In this document: piece after piece, positions 1 through 8,376 of the stretch
Layout of the letters: each line of letters starts with the position of its first letter
Position numbering within the stretch: the first letter of the stretch is position 1
DNA from: Nocardia rosealba
GTDB lineage: Bacteria > Actinomycetota > Actinomycetes > Mycobacteriales > Mycobacteriaceae
Direction: 5' to 3'
Length of the DNA: 64,000 nt
Assembly: GCF_020216065.1 (NCBI RefSeq)
Contig: NZ_JAIWNA010000009.1
Span: 124,001 to 188,000 of the forward strand
Notes under the pieces: generated by a model
What the model was told of the DNA's origin: nothing
Database searches by the model: none
What the model saw: the letters and a program-made list of their open reading frames with translations, nothing else
Translations under genes and position numbers: made by a program

Positions 1-1280
1 ACATCGAGCAGCCCCTCGTCGAGGCGGGACCGGAACGCGGGCACCGCGCCGTGCGGATGATAGGGGCCGTTGCCGATGAACAGGAACCACATGTCGTGCC
101 AGCGGTCGTCGATGCGGATGTGGATCGGTTCGGCCCGGCGCAGGGTGACGACGAGGGCCGCGGCGAACGCGGGCCACTTGCCCCAGCGGTCCTCCCACTT
201 CTCCCGCAACCGGACCAGCTCCGGGTAGGCGCCGACGCTGGCGGTGTTGATGAGGTGATGGGTGTGCGGACCCTCTGGGGTGTCGAATTCGACTGCGGCG
301 ATGTCGACTTCCACGGCCTCGCCCGCACCGGTGGCGTCGGCCACCTCGCGCAGGTCGTAGACGCCGAGGTCGCGCGCGAAGTGGTTGAGGGTGCCCGCGG
401 GGACGACGACCAGCGGCAGGTCGTTGCGGATCGCCACGGCGGCGGCCGCGGCGATGGTGCCGTCACCACCGGCGGCGCCGACCGCGAGCACCGACGGGTC
501 GATAGCCTCCTGCAGTACCTCGGCGGCGTCGCGACCGGGCACGGTGTGCAGCAGTTTCGCGGCGGGCAGGGCCTCGGCGATATCGGGGGTCGGGTCGTAG
601 GTGGAGTCACCGGAGCGCGGATTGATCAGCAGCGCAAGGCCTTTGCCGTCGGCCAGGATCGGCGCGTCCTGCACGGCGTGTGCCTCGGCCTCGTCGGATT
701 CGCGGATCGGCCACCAGCGGCGGGTGGTGAGCGCGACGGCGGTGCCGACGCTCGCACCGACCAGCACGTCGGAGGGCCAGTGCGCGCCGGTGTGGATGCG
801 CGAGTAGGCGACGGCGGCGGCGACGGGAGCCACGGCGAGCGCGGTGCGCGGGCTCTCCAGCGCGACGGCCGTCGCGAACGCGGCGGCGTTGGCGCTATGC
901 CCGGACGGGAACGACGACGACACCGGCGCGTCGACGAGTCTGCGCCCGTGCGGCATCAGCTCGGCCGGTGGCCTGCGCCGGGGGATCAGCGTCTTGAGCA
1001 CAAGATTCACCGCGATGCTCGTGCCCGCCAGGGCGATCACACCGCGCAGCGCGGCCCGGCGCGGCGGACCGGGTTTGGCCGCCAGCACCGCAGCCGTGGC
1101 CAACCACAGCCCGCCCGTGTTCGCCGAGCGGGTCAGTCGCAGCATGCCGCGATCGATGGCGGTTTCGGGAATGCGGGACACAGCCCGGCTCATGGTCTCG
1201 TCCATCCGGGCGACATGACCGAACCGGGCGCGGGGCAGATCACTCACACCGAGAACACTACCGCCGTTGCCCGTCTTCAT
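1..1280 (-). CDS. PAP2 phosphatase / diacylglycerol kinase fusion (partial)
   Basis: The frame runs leftward from ATG 1280 and leaves the window still open, so the C-terminus is missing. Residues 1-190 are a PAP2 lipid phosphatase: KTLIPRRRPP near 96, PSGHSA at 125-130 and SRIHTGAHWPSD at 160-171 supply the three acid-phosphatase signature motifs. Residues about 210 onward are a diacylglycerol kinase catalytic domain, with GGDGT at 271-275 and GTLNHFARDLG at 296-306. Such fusions are known in actinobacteria and would couple dephosphorylation and phosphorylation of lipid substrates at the membrane; the substrate is not evident here. ATG 1280 is preceded by a weak GAGCG site; an internal ATG at codon 26 is an alternative start. 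Confidence 0.85.
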   Translation of the reverse strand, partial: MKTGNGGSVLGVSDLPRARFGHVARMDETMSRAVSRIPETAIDRGMLRLTRSANTGGLWLATAAVLAAKPGPPRRAALRGVIALAGTSIAVNLVLKTLIPRRRPPAELMPHGRRLVDAPVSSSFPSGHSANAAAFATAVALESPRTALAVAPVAAAVAYSRIHTGAHWPSDVLVGASVGTAVALTTRRWWPIRESDEAEAHAVQDAPILADGKGLALLINPRSGDSTYDPTPDIAEALPAAKLLHTVPGRDAAEVLQEAIDPSVLAVGAAGGDGTIAAAAAVAIRNDLPLVVVPAGTLNHFARDLGVYDLREVADATGAGEAVEVDIAAVEFDTPEGPHTHHLINTASVGAYPELVRLREKWEDRWGKWPAFAAALVVTLRRAEPIHIRIDDRWHDMWFLFIGNGPYHPHGAVPAFRSRLDEGLLD

Positions 1281-1341
1281 CTTTCGCTCGCGACCGTCGC
1301 GACCCGTGCACCCCTCGAAGCCGGGTCACGACGGTTCCCGA

Positions 1342-1521
1342 TCAGGGGACCGGGATCGGGGACGGGTTGCAGTCGGCCGTGGGGCTCTCGCCGGACAGCG
1401 ACTGCAGGATGCAGCCCACATTGATCTGGCTGCTGCCGGTCTCGGCGTGCGCGACCGGCTGGGTCAGCAGCACCGACGCGCCGGCGAGCATCAGGACGGA
1501 GATGGGTCTACGGAGATTCAT
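1342..1521 (-). CDS. Small secreted peptide, 59 aa
   Basis: A short open frame starts at ATG 1521 with a textbook signal peptide: MNLRRP, a hydrophobic core rich in L/A/V, and an AHA cleavage site near residue 26. The predicted mature part is only about 33 residues, with two cysteines (GCILQ and DCNPS) that could form one disulfide, and it ends in a Pro-rich tail. I do not recognise a family. It is divergent from gcvT, and the gap between them must hold both promoters. The signal peptide makes a chance frame unlikely, but expression is not shown. Confidence 0.6.
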   Translation of the reverse strand: MNLRRPISVLMLAGASVLLTQPVAHAETGSSQINVGCILQSLSGESPTADCNPSPIPVP

Positions 1522-1609
1522 GGCGTGATCCTCGCATGCTCCGGCGTGCCGAGATGGCTGGTGAGAGCCCCCAAATGCAGGGGCACGCCGCGATGTCGTG
1601 ACCGCCGGA

Positions 1610-1615
1610 TAAGCT
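1610..1615 (+). promoter_or_regulatory. -10 hexamer for gcvT, probable leaderless start
   Basis: TAAGCT matches the actinobacterial TANNNT -10 pattern and lies seven bases before ATG 1623, where transcription would normally begin. There is no Shine-Dalgarno sequence in the seven bases between. This suggests that the gcvT mRNA begins at its start codon. Confidence 0.45.
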
Positions 1616-1622
1616 CGCTGCC

Positions 1623-2723
1623 ATGACCGACAACGTCCTGCTCGAAGGCCCCATCCATGCCGTTCATGTCGAACTGGGGGCGACCTTCGCCCCGTTCGGT
1701 GGCTGGGAGATGCCGGTGCAGTACGCGGGAACCGTCGGCGAGCACACCGCGGTGCGGACGACCGTCGGCCTGTTCGATGTGAGTCACCTGGGCAAGGCGA
1801 CGGTGGCGGGGCCCGGCGCCGCGCAGTTCGTGAACTCGGCGCTGACCAACGATCTCGGCCGCATCCGCCCGGGCAAGGCGCAGTACACGCTGTGCTGCGC
1901 GCAGGACGGCGGCGTGATCGACGACCTGATCGCCTACTACGTCGGCGACGACGAGGTGTTCCTCGTCCCGAACGCCGCGAACACCGCCGCGGTCGTCGCC
2001 GAACTGCGCAAGACCGCACCCGAGGGCATCACCGTCACCGACGAACACCGTGAGTACGCGGTGTTCGCGGTGCAGGGACCCAAGTCCACCGAGGTACTCG
2101 CCGCGCTCGGCCTGCCCACCGACATGGAGTACATGGCCTACGCCGACGCCGAATGGGACGGTCGGCCCGTACGCGTGTGCCGCACCGGCTACACCGGCGA
2201 ACACGGCTACGAACTGCTGCCGAAATGGGACGACGCCGAACCGGTGTTCCGCGCGCTGGTCGAACAGGTCCGCGCCGCGGGCGGTCAGCCCGCCGGGCTG
2301 GGTGCCCGCGACACCCTGCGTACCGAGATGGGCTACCCCCTGCACGGCCACGAACTCTCCCTCGACATCACTCCGAACCAGGCTCGCACCGGGTGGGCCG
2401 TCGGCTGGCAGAAGCCGCAGTTCTGGGGCAAGGACGCGCTGACGAAGGAGAAGGCCGACGGACCGCGCCGCACCCTGCTCGGTCTCAAAGCGCTCGACCG
2501 AGGTGTGCTGCGCCAGGGCCAGACCGTCCTGCGCGACGGCGAACCGGTCGGGGAGACCACCTCGGGCACGTTCTCGCCCTCGCTGAAGGTCGGCATCGCG
2601 CTGGCCCTGCTCGACACCGACGCGAAGCTCGCACCCGGCGACGAGGTGGAGGTCGATGTGCGCGGGCGCAGGCTGCGCTGCGAGGTGGTCAAGCCGCCGT
2701 TCGTCGACACCAAGACCAAGTAA
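1623..2723 (+). CDS. gcvT: Aminomethyltransferase (glycine cleavage T-protein)
   Basis: At 366 residues this is full length for GcvT, which transfers the methylene group from the lipoyl-bound aminomethyl intermediate of the H-protein to tetrahydrofolate, releasing ammonia. The N-terminal part has FGGWEMPVQY and the VGLFDVSHLGK folate-binding segment; the middle has RTGYTGEHGYE and the C-terminal barrel has the GEPVGETTSGTFSP motif, all typical of the family. The other glycine cleavage genes are not in the window, as in M. tuberculosis where gcvT is also separate. ilvE follows after 26 bases on the same strand but appears to have its own -10 element. Confidence 0.95.
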   Translation: MTDNVLLEGPIHAVHVELGATFAPFGGWEMPVQYAGTVGEHTAVRTTVGLFDVSHLGKATVAGPGAAQFVNSALTNDLGRIRPGKAQYTLCCAQDGGVIDDLIAYYVGDDEVFLVPNAANTAAVVAELRKTAPEGITVTDEHREYAVFAVQGPKSTEVLAALGLPTDMEYMAYADAEWDGRPVRVCRTGYTGEHGYELLPKWDDAEPVFRALVEQVRAAGGQPAGLGARDTLRTEMGYPLHGHELSLDITPNQARTGWAVGWQKPQFWGKDALTKEKADGPRRTLLGLKALDRGVLRQGQTVLRDGEPVGETTSGTFSPSLKVGIALALLDTDAKLAPGDEVEVDVRGRRLRCEVVKPPFVDTKTK

Positions 2724-2737
2724 TAGTTACCGCCCGA

Positions 2738-2743
2738 TAGGAT
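2738..2743 (+). promoter_or_regulatory. -10 hexamer for ilvE, probable leaderless start
   Basis: TAGGAT (TANNNT) lies in the gcvT-ilvE gap and is followed by six bases and then ATG 2750. There is no ribosome binding site in the gap, so ilvE is probably transcribed from its own leaderless promoter as well as by read-through from gcvT. Confidence 0.45.
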
Positions 2744-2749
2744 CACGTC

Positions 2750-3847
2750 ATGACAGTCGCTGCACAGTTCACCCGTATTCCGCACCCCGCGCCCATCTCG
2801 GCGCAGCAGCGGGAACAGGTACTGGCGGCGCCCGGTTTCGGGCGGTACTTCACCGATCACATGGTGTCGATCGACTACACCGACGGTCAGTGGGGCAACG
2901 CTCGGGTCGAGCCGTACGGTCCGTTGTCGATGGATCCGGCCACCATGGTCTTCCATTACGGACAGGCGATCTTCGAGGGCCTCAAGGCCTACCGTCAGCC
3001 CGACGGCAGCATCGCCACCTTCCGCATCGACGCCAACGCGGCTCGGTTCCGTCGTTCGGCGGCCCGCATGGCGATGGCGGAGCTGCCCGAGGAGCTGTTC
3101 ATCGAGTCGGTGCGCCAGCTGCTCGAGGTGGACGCCGACTGGGTGCCCGCCGCCGGTGGTGAGGACTCGCTGTACCTGCGTCCGTTCATGTTCTCGACCG
3201 AGGCCGGTCTCGGGGTGAAGCCGGCCGCCGCCTACAAGTACCTGCTGCTCGCCTCGCCCGCGGGCGCGTACTTCCCGCGCGGTGTGAAGCCGGTGCGGGT
3301 GTGGTTGTCCACCGAATACGTGCGCGCCGCACCCGGCGGTACCGGTGAGGCGAAGGTGGCGGGCAACTACGCCGCCTCCCTGCTCGCCCAGGCCCAGGCC
3401 ACCGAGAAGGGTTGCGACCAGGTGGTGTGGCTGGACGCCTGCGAGCGTCGCTACGTCGAGGAGATGGGCACCAACAACCTGTTCTTCGTGTTCGGCACCG
3501 GGTCGCAGGCGCGGCTGGTGACCCCGGAACTGTCGGGTTCGCTGCTGCCCGGCATCACCCGCGACTCGCTGCTCACCCTGGCCGCCGACTCTGGCTACCC
3601 GGTGGAGGAGCGCAAGGTCTCGGTGGAGGAATGGCGCAAGGGCGCCGAATCCGGTGAGATCAGTGAGGTTTTCGCGTGCGGAACGGCCGCCGTGATCACC
3701 CCCGTCGGTTGGGTGCGTTCCCACGACGGCGAATTCGCGATCGGCGGCGGCGAGCCCGGCGAGGTGACGATGGCGCTGCGCGACACGCTCACCGGTATCC
3801 AGCGCGGCACGTTCGCCGACACCCACGGGTGGATGCGCAAGCTGTAA
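2750..3847 (+). CDS. ilvE: Branched-chain amino acid aminotransferase
   Basis: A class IV PLP-dependent aminotransferase of 365 residues that interconverts Leu/Ile/Val and their 2-oxo acids with glutamate. Visible signatures are FHYGQAIFEGLKAYR at about 68-82, the lysine-bearing GEAKVAGNYAASL segment in which Lys202 should carry the PLP Schiff base, and EEMGTNNLFFVFG. The length fits the long actinobacterial/eukaryotic IlvE group. It pairs with gcvT as in M. tuberculosis (Rv2210c/Rv2211c). A strong bidirectional hairpin follows the stop codon. Confidence 0.95.
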   Translation: MTVAAQFTRIPHPAPISAQQREQVLAAPGFGRYFTDHMVSIDYTDGQWGNARVEPYGPLSMDPATMVFHYGQAIFEGLKAYRQPDGSIATFRIDANAARFRRSAARMAMAELPEELFIESVRQLLEVDADWVPAAGGEDSLYLRPFMFSTEAGLGVKPAAAYKYLLLASPAGAYFPRGVKPVRVWLSTEYVRAAPGGTGEAKVAGNYAASLLAQAQATEKGCDQVVWLDACERRYVEEMGTNNLFFVFGTGSQARLVTPELSGSLLPGITRDSLLTLAADSGYPVEERKVSVEEWRKGAESGEISEVFACGTAAVITPVGWVRSHDGEFAIGGGEPGEVTMALRDTLTGIQRGTFADTHGWMRKL

Positions 3848-3850
3848 TCG

Positions 3851-3892
3851 GCGAAAAAAGAGCGGGCCCCGGTGTGGGCCCGCTCTTTTCGC
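3851..3892. terminator. Bidirectional intrinsic terminator
   Basis: An A-rich stretch, a GAGCGGGCCC arm, a short GGTG-type loop and the complementary GGGCCCGCTC arm followed by TTTT form a strong stem. It lies between the convergent ilvE and metallo-beta-lactamase genes and has A/T tracts on both sides, so it can serve both directions. Confidence 0.85.
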
Positions 3893-3895
3893 TTG

Positions 3896-4609
3896 TCAGC
3901 CCGGCATCAGGGCTTGCCACTGCTGCAGGGACTGGGGACGCAGCACGTAGTTGTTGTCGCGGACCGAGGACAGCTCGGCGCTCGGCGCCTCGGAGTACCA
4001 GTGGCCCGGGTAGACGACGGGATTGCCGTTCAGCCCGGCCAGGTGGCGCAGGCTGCGGAACATCTCGTCGGAGTCGCCGCCGGGGAAGTCGGTGCGGCCG
4101 CAGCCGTCGACGAACAGGGTGTCGCCGGAGATGAGGCGGCCGTCGAACAGGAAGCACTGGCTGCCGGGGGTGTGGCCGGGGGTGTGGAGCAGTTCGATGT
4201 CGAAGGCGCCGACCGAGACGGTGTCGCCGTTGTCGTGGCCCGTCAGTTCGCTCGGGGCGATACCGGTGGTCTTGGCGACCCAGTCCAGTTCGTGCTTGTT
4301 CACGTGGACGGGCACGCTGGTCTTCTCCAGCAGTTCGCGCACACCGCCGAGGGTGAAGCCGAGCATGGTTCCGCCGACATGGTCGGGGTGATGGTGGGTG
4401 GCCAGCACGCCGCTCACGCGCATGCCGTCGGCGGCGGCCACCTCGACGAGGTCGGCGGCCTGGTAGGCGGGGTCGACGAGAAGGGTCTCGCCGGTCTCCC
4501 GATCGCCGATGAGATACGCGAAATTGCGCATCTGTGTCGCGATCGGATCGCCGACGGCGTAATCCCGGCCCGACAGCAGCTGACGGAAGTAGAGGCGCTC
4601 GGAAGACAT
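3896..4609 (-). CDS. Metallo-beta-lactamase-fold hydrolase (glyoxalase II-like)
   Basis: The 237-residue protein from ATG 4609 carries the metal-binding HxHxDH set in THHHPDHVGG (His72, His74, Asp76, His77), then HTPGHTPGSQCF and SGDTLFVDGCGRTDFPG. The last motif is typical of the glyoxalase II and persulfide dioxygenase branch of the superfamily, so the substrate is probably a glutathione- or mycothiol-type thioester or persulfide, but this cannot be settled from the sequence. In-frame codons upstream of 4609 look non-coding. It is the last gene before a shared terminator with convergent ilvE. Confidence 0.85.
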   Translation of the reverse strand: MSSERLYFRQLLSGRDYAVGDPIATQMRNFAYLIGDRETGETLLVDPAYQAADLVEVAAADGMRVSGVLATHHHPDHVGGTMLGFTLGGVRELLEKTSVPVHVNKHELDWVAKTTGIAPSELTGHDNGDTVSVGAFDIELLHTPGHTPGSQCFLFDGRLISGDTLFVDGCGRTDFPGGDSDEMFRSLRHLAGLNGNPVVYPGHWYSEAPSAELSSVRDNNYVLRPQSLQQWQALMPG

Positions 4610-4744
4610 GTCTTCCACTGTATTGCCACCGGTGTGCTGGCGATGCACCCGAGTACCGATGACCGGGCGGTCTGTGGGAGCGCACAACCGGCGAGCACCC
4701 CATTTGTGAACAGTGCTGGTTTCACATAGTCGTGCGGCGGGGAG

Positions 4745-5512
4745 TCAGAATGTCAGCGAGAAGCCAAGGGCGGCAAGAGAAGTCGTGATTTCCACCGTCG
4801 TGCCGAGAATGTCACCGGACATGCCGCCGAAGCGGCGCACGCAGTGGCGGGTGATCAGAACCGATCCGGCCAGGGCGGTGAGGACGACGACGGGGCCGAG
4901 CCAGAAGTTGCCGGGAACGACGAATACGGAGCAGCAGAGGGCGAGGGCAGACCAGAAGGTCACTGCGGTGACCGGCTGGGTGCCCGCGACCAGGGTGCCG
5001 AAACCCGACCCCGGAGCGGCCGCAACGCCATGTCGGCAGGCGATGACCACCGCGACCCGGCCGAGCGTCACCGCGAGCACGATCGCCGCCCATCGCCGCT
5101 CGTCGACGAGCGCGGCGAAGGCGAACGCCTGAATCCCGATCGCGAAGATCAACGCCGTCACCCCGAACGGCCCCGCCGCACCGGACTTCATGATCTCGCG
5201 TGCCCGCTCGGGCGGCCCATAGCTGCCGAGCCCGTCGGCGGTATCGGCGAGCCCGTCGAGGTGCATACCGCGCGTGCACAGGGCGAGAAGCCCCACGGCG
5301 AGCAGGCCGGCGAGCACGCTGGTGAGTCCGGCCCGCTCGAACACCCACAGCGCCCCGGCCACCCCGCCGCCCAGCAGCAGTCCGACCAGCGGCGCGAGCG
5401 TGATCGCCCGCCCCGCGACGGCCCGGTCGACCTGCGCCGGACCGCGAACGGGTGCGACAGTGAGCCAGGAGATCGCCAATCGCGCGGCGTTCACACTGTT
5501 TCGCGGCGTCAC
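4745..5512 (-). CDS. cobS: Adenosylcobinamide-GDP ribazoletransferase
   Basis: CobS joins alpha-ribazole to adenosylcobinamide-GDP, the last assembly step of cobalamin, in the membrane. The 255-residue protein has several hydrophobic segments and the family signature RGMHLDGLADTADGLG near residues 75-90, followed by REIMKSGAAGPFG. The start is GTG 5512, which overlaps the cobT stop codon by four bases (GTGA), showing translational coupling; longer frames upstream run into cobT and lack family similarity. It is the third gene of a cobU-cobT-cobS set. Confidence 0.92.
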   Translation of the reverse strand: MTPRNSVNAARLAISWLTVAPVRGPAQVDRAVAGRAITLAPLVGLLLGGGVAGALWVFERAGLTSVLAGLLAVGLLALCTRGMHLDGLADTADGLGSYGPPERAREIMKSGAAGPFGVTALIFAIGIQAFAFAALVDERRWAAIVLAVTLGRVAVVIACRHGVAAAPGSGFGTLVAGTQPVTAVTFWSALALCCSVFVVPGNFWLGPVVVLTALAGSVLITRHCVRRFGGMSGDILGTTVEITTSLAALGFSLTF

Positions 5513-6576
5513 TTGACGAGGTCGACAGATACTTCGTCGGATGTGCTCACGCCCGCGTCGGCGAAGGTCGACATCTCCGAGAGGGTGGCGACGGCGGCGC
5601 GGAGGAGGGGGAGGGCGGTGAGGGCGCCGGAACCTTCGCCGAGGCGCATGTTCAGGTCCAGGAGTGGTTGCAGGCGGAGGTGTTTCAGGGCCAGGTCGTG
5701 GGCGGGCTCGGTGGAGCGGTGGGCGGGGAGCCACCACGCTTTCGCGCCTGCGGCGAGGTCCTCGGCGACCAGGGCGGCGGCGGTGACGACGACACCGTCG
5801 AGCAGGACGGGGGTGCGGCGGGTGGCGGCCTGGGCGAGGAATCCCACCATGGCGGCGAAATCGGCGCCCGCCGCCACGCGCAGCAGTTCGACGGGGTCGG
5901 CGGCGACGGGGCGGGCGCGGCGCATGCCGTCGCGGATGGCGGCGACCTTGCGGATCCAGCCCGCGTCGTCGACACCGGTGCCGCGTCCGACGGCGGCGAC
6001 CGGTTCGGTGTTGGTGAGGGTGGCGACGAGGACGGTGGCGGGGGTGGTGTTGCCGATGCCCATGTCCCCGGCGACCAGCAGATCGGCGCCCGCGTCGACC
6101 TCCTCGTCGGCGATCGCGCGCCCGGCGGCGAGCGCGGCGGCCACCTCTTCCCCGGTGAGCGCGTCTTCACGGTCGATGGAGCCGGAGCTGCGGCGCACCT
6201 TGTGCTGGGAGACCGTCGGATCGGTGTCGCCGTCGACGGAGATGTCGGCGACCCGCACGGTCGCGCCCGCGACGGCGGCCAGCGCGTTCACCGCCGCCCC
6301 ACCGGCCAGGAAATTCGCGACCATCTGCGCGGTGACCTCGCTCGGATACGCGGAGACGCCATGCTCGGCAACACCGTGATCACCGGCGAACACCACCACC
6401 CGGGCACGTTCGAACTGCTTCGGCGGACACGCACCTTGGCAGGCGGCGATCCAGTTGCCGAGTTCCTCGAGTCGTCCCAGCGATCCGGCCGGTTTCGTCA
6501 GCTGCGTCTGGCGCTGCTCGGCCGCGGCACGCACCTGCGCGTCGGGGGCCGCGACCGGGCCGAATCCGTGTGTCAC
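5509..6576 (-). CDS. cobT: Nicotinate-nucleotide-dimethylbenzimidazole phosphoribosyltransferase
   Basis: CobT makes alpha-ribazole phosphate from nicotinate mononucleotide and dimethylbenzimidazole for the lower ligand of cobalamin. Family features in the 355-residue protein include LTKPAGSLGRLEELG, VVVFAGDHGVAEHGVSAYP, MVANFLAGGAAVNALA and the GDMGIGNTTPATVL segment. I chose GTG 6576 because GAAAGG stands seven bases upstream; a TTG six codons earlier is possible. The gene overlaps cobS by four bases, and its own upstream partner cobU ends 73 bases away. Confidence 0.93.
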   Translation of the reverse strand: MTHGFGPVAAPDAQVRAAAEQRQTQLTKPAGSLGRLEELGNWIAACQGACPPKQFERARVVVFAGDHGVAEHGVSAYPSEVTAQMVANFLAGGAAVNALAAVAGATVRVADISVDGDTDPTVSQHKVRRSSGSIDREDALTGEEVAAALAAGRAIADEEVDAGADLLVAGDMGIGNTTPATVLVATLTNTEPVAAVGRGTGVDDAGWIRKVAAIRDGMRRARPVAADPVELLRVAAGADFAAMVGFLAQAATRRTPVLLDGVVVTAAALVAEDLAAGAKAWWLPAHRSTEPAHDLALKHLRLQPLLDLNMRLGEGSGALTALPLLRAAVATLSEMSTFADAGVSTSDEVSVDLVK

Positions 6577-6649
6577 TGGCAAGCCTTTCGACAAAGTGGT
6601 TCTTCGCTGCTCATCTTGCCCGGACCACGGCGTGCCGGGCGACCCCGGC

Positions 6650-7180
6650 TCATTTCAACCGGACCGGCAGCCCGGCCACGATCAGGAACGCCTCGTCGCA
6701 CACCCGGGCCAACCGTTGATTCAGGGTGCCGATCTCGTCCCGGAACAGCCGACCCGACCGCATCGCCGGGATGACACCCATGCCCACCTCGGGCGACACG
6801 ATCACCAGACGGTGCCGGTAGGCCGCGACGGCCGCCACGAGTTCGTCGCAGTCGGGGGTGACGGTGCCGCGCGGTGCATCCCAGGCGGCGCGGGCGTCGA
6901 GGCGGGCGGTGAGCCAGGTGCCGATGTCGTCGAGCAGTGTCGCGGGTGCGCCGGTGGTGAGAACCGTTGCGGGTTCGGTGTTCTCGACGGTCGACCAGTG
7001 CGCCGGGCGCCGGTCGCGATGGACGGCGACGCGCTCGGCGAAATCGTGGTCGGCGGGATCGAGGACGGCGGTGGCCAGATAGCGCACCTCGATCGCCTCG
7101 GTAAGCAGTCCCTCGGCGAACGCGGACTTTCCCGAGCGGGCGCCACCTAGAACGAGGGTGCGTGAGGCAGTGGCCGACAT
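6650..7180 (-). CDS. cobU: Bifunctional adenosylcobinamide kinase / guanylyltransferase
   Basis: CobU phosphorylates adenosylcobinamide and then adds GMP to form the substrate of CobS. The 176-residue protein starts at ATG 7180 with LVLGGARSGKSAFAE, the P-loop (GGARSGKS, residues 12-19), and later has VSPEVGMGVIP and RDEIGTLNQRLA, which are characteristic of CobU. A TACCGT hexamer (7187-7192 on the reverse strand) stands six bases before the ATG, suggesting a leaderless transcript. It heads the cobU-cobT-cobS group. Confidence 0.93.
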   Translation of the reverse strand: MSATASRTLVLGGARSGKSAFAEGLLTEAIEVRYLATAVLDPADHDFAERVAVHRDRRPAHWSTVENTEPATVLTTGAPATLLDDIGTWLTARLDARAAWDAPRGTVTPDCDELVAAVAAYRHRLVIVSPEVGMGVIPAMRSGRLFRDEIGTLNQRLARVCDEAFLIVAGLPVRLK

Positions 7181-7236
7181 GGCAGCACGGTAGCAATCGG
7201 TGCCATGGCGAGGCGCGGCGGTGGGCCGCCGGGATC

Positions 7237-8214
7237 TCAGGCTTCGCCGAGTGCCTGCAGGATCATCGGCCGGGCGTTGGTCAGCGACTGCTGCCAGTAC
7301 GGCCAGGTGTGGGTGCCCGCGGTGATGTCGACGCGGGCGGGGATGCCGAGGGCCGTGGTTCGTTCCCGGAAGATGCTGGCCGCGATCACGGCCAGCGACT
7401 CGATGCCCATCGCATTGACGGTGTTGCCCACCGCGGAGCTCGCGTCGAGTGGGCCGGGCACACCGTTGCCCGAGGTGATGTAGAGCGGCAGGCCGCGCAG
7501 CAGTTCGGCCTGGACGGTCGCGTCGTTGCGCCGCCAGGCGGGATCGCCGACCGGGCCCCACATGTCGTCGAGGTTGAAGCGGCCCTCGTCGAGCATGGCG
7601 GCGCGCATCGTCAGATCCCACCCCGGGAAGGTCGGGTTGAGAAAGCCGGAGAACGCGCCCGCGAACCGGAACTGGTCGCGGTGGTGCGCCGCCAGCGTCA
7701 GCGCGGCATTGCCACCCATGGAGGCGCCGACCACCGCGTTGTTGGTGCGTGAAACACCGTATCCGGCAAGGAAGTCCGGCAGTTCGCGGGTGAGGAACGT
7801 TTCCCACCGGTAGGTGGTGGTCTGTCCGTTGGTGCTGCTCGGGCGGTACCAGTCGGTGTAGAAACTCGAATGCCCGCCGACGGGGAAGACCAGAGTGACG
7901 TTGTCACCGGCGAATCGGTTCAGCACGTCGGTATCGGTGGTCCACTGGCTGTGGTCGCCCGGTGCGCGCAAACCGTCGAGCAGATACAGCGCGGCCGAAC
8001 CGCCCCGCGCCGCCCACCGCACCTGCACTTTGATCGGCCCCATGCTCGACGGAACGTACAGTTCCTCGAAACCGCCTGCGGGCGTGCGCAACACGGGGAC
8101 GGTGGGCACGGCCGCAGCCGTTGCCGAACCGATCGTCGACACCACCACAGCCGCGGTCACGGTCGCCAGGACCGTCCTCAACCGCGTGAAATTTCCCCGC
8201 CCGCTACGAAACAC
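7237..8214 (-). CDS. Secreted esterase / mycolyltransferase of the antigen 85 type
   Basis: A 325-residue alpha/beta hydrolase with a signal peptide (hydrophobic core at about 15-34, ATAAA before the mature part). The nucleophile elbow is GASMGG (Ser165), and the C-terminal histidine lies in GTHTWPYW (His302), matching the layout of antigen 85 and related corynebacterial mycolyltransferases. Members transfer mycolic acids between trehalose esters and arabinogalactan, or act as simple esterases. Only the fold and triad are visible, so mycolyl specificity is inferred. The start is GTG 8214, preceded by GGAAC. It is divergent from the MarR gene. Confidence 0.82.
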   Translation of the reverse strand: MFRSGRGNFTRLRTVLATVTAAVVVSTIGSATAAAVPTVPVLRTPAGGFEELYVPSSMGPIKVQVRWAARGGSAALYLLDGLRAPGDHSQWTTDTDVLNRFAGDNVTLVFPVGGHSSFYTDWYRPSSTNGQTTTYRWETFLTRELPDFLAGYGVSRTNNAVVGASMGGNAALTLAAHHRDQFRFAGAFSGFLNPTFPGWDLTMRAAMLDEGRFNLDDMWGPVGDPAWRRNDATVQAELLRGLPLYITSGNGVPGPLDASSAVGNTVNAMGIESLAVIAASIFRERTTALGIPARVDITAGTHTWPYWQQSLTNARPMILQALGEA

Positions 8215-8326
8215 CGTTCCAGCTGACCAGGTTCCCCATCGGGGGTCAAGTCACTCCGCCTTCTCGATGAACTGACGTGTTCACAAATTATGAACCGTCA
8301 CAGGCGAATCTGCGCGGAGTCCCAAG

Positions 8327-8344
8327 TACATGGCTTGCCATGTA
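8327..8344. promoter_or_regulatory. Palindromic operator upstream of marR gene
   Basis: TACATGGC and GCCATGTA form a perfect 8-base inverted repeat with a two-base spacer, extended by CAA/TTG with one mismatch. It lies 33 bases before the regulator start codon, the usual place for MarR autoregulation. A weaker inverted repeat GTTCA-N7-TGAAC lies at 8279-8295. Assignment to this MarR protein is inferred. Confidence 0.6.
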
Positions 8345-8376
8345 TTGTTGGGTCGACGACAGAAGATGGGAGCGCG

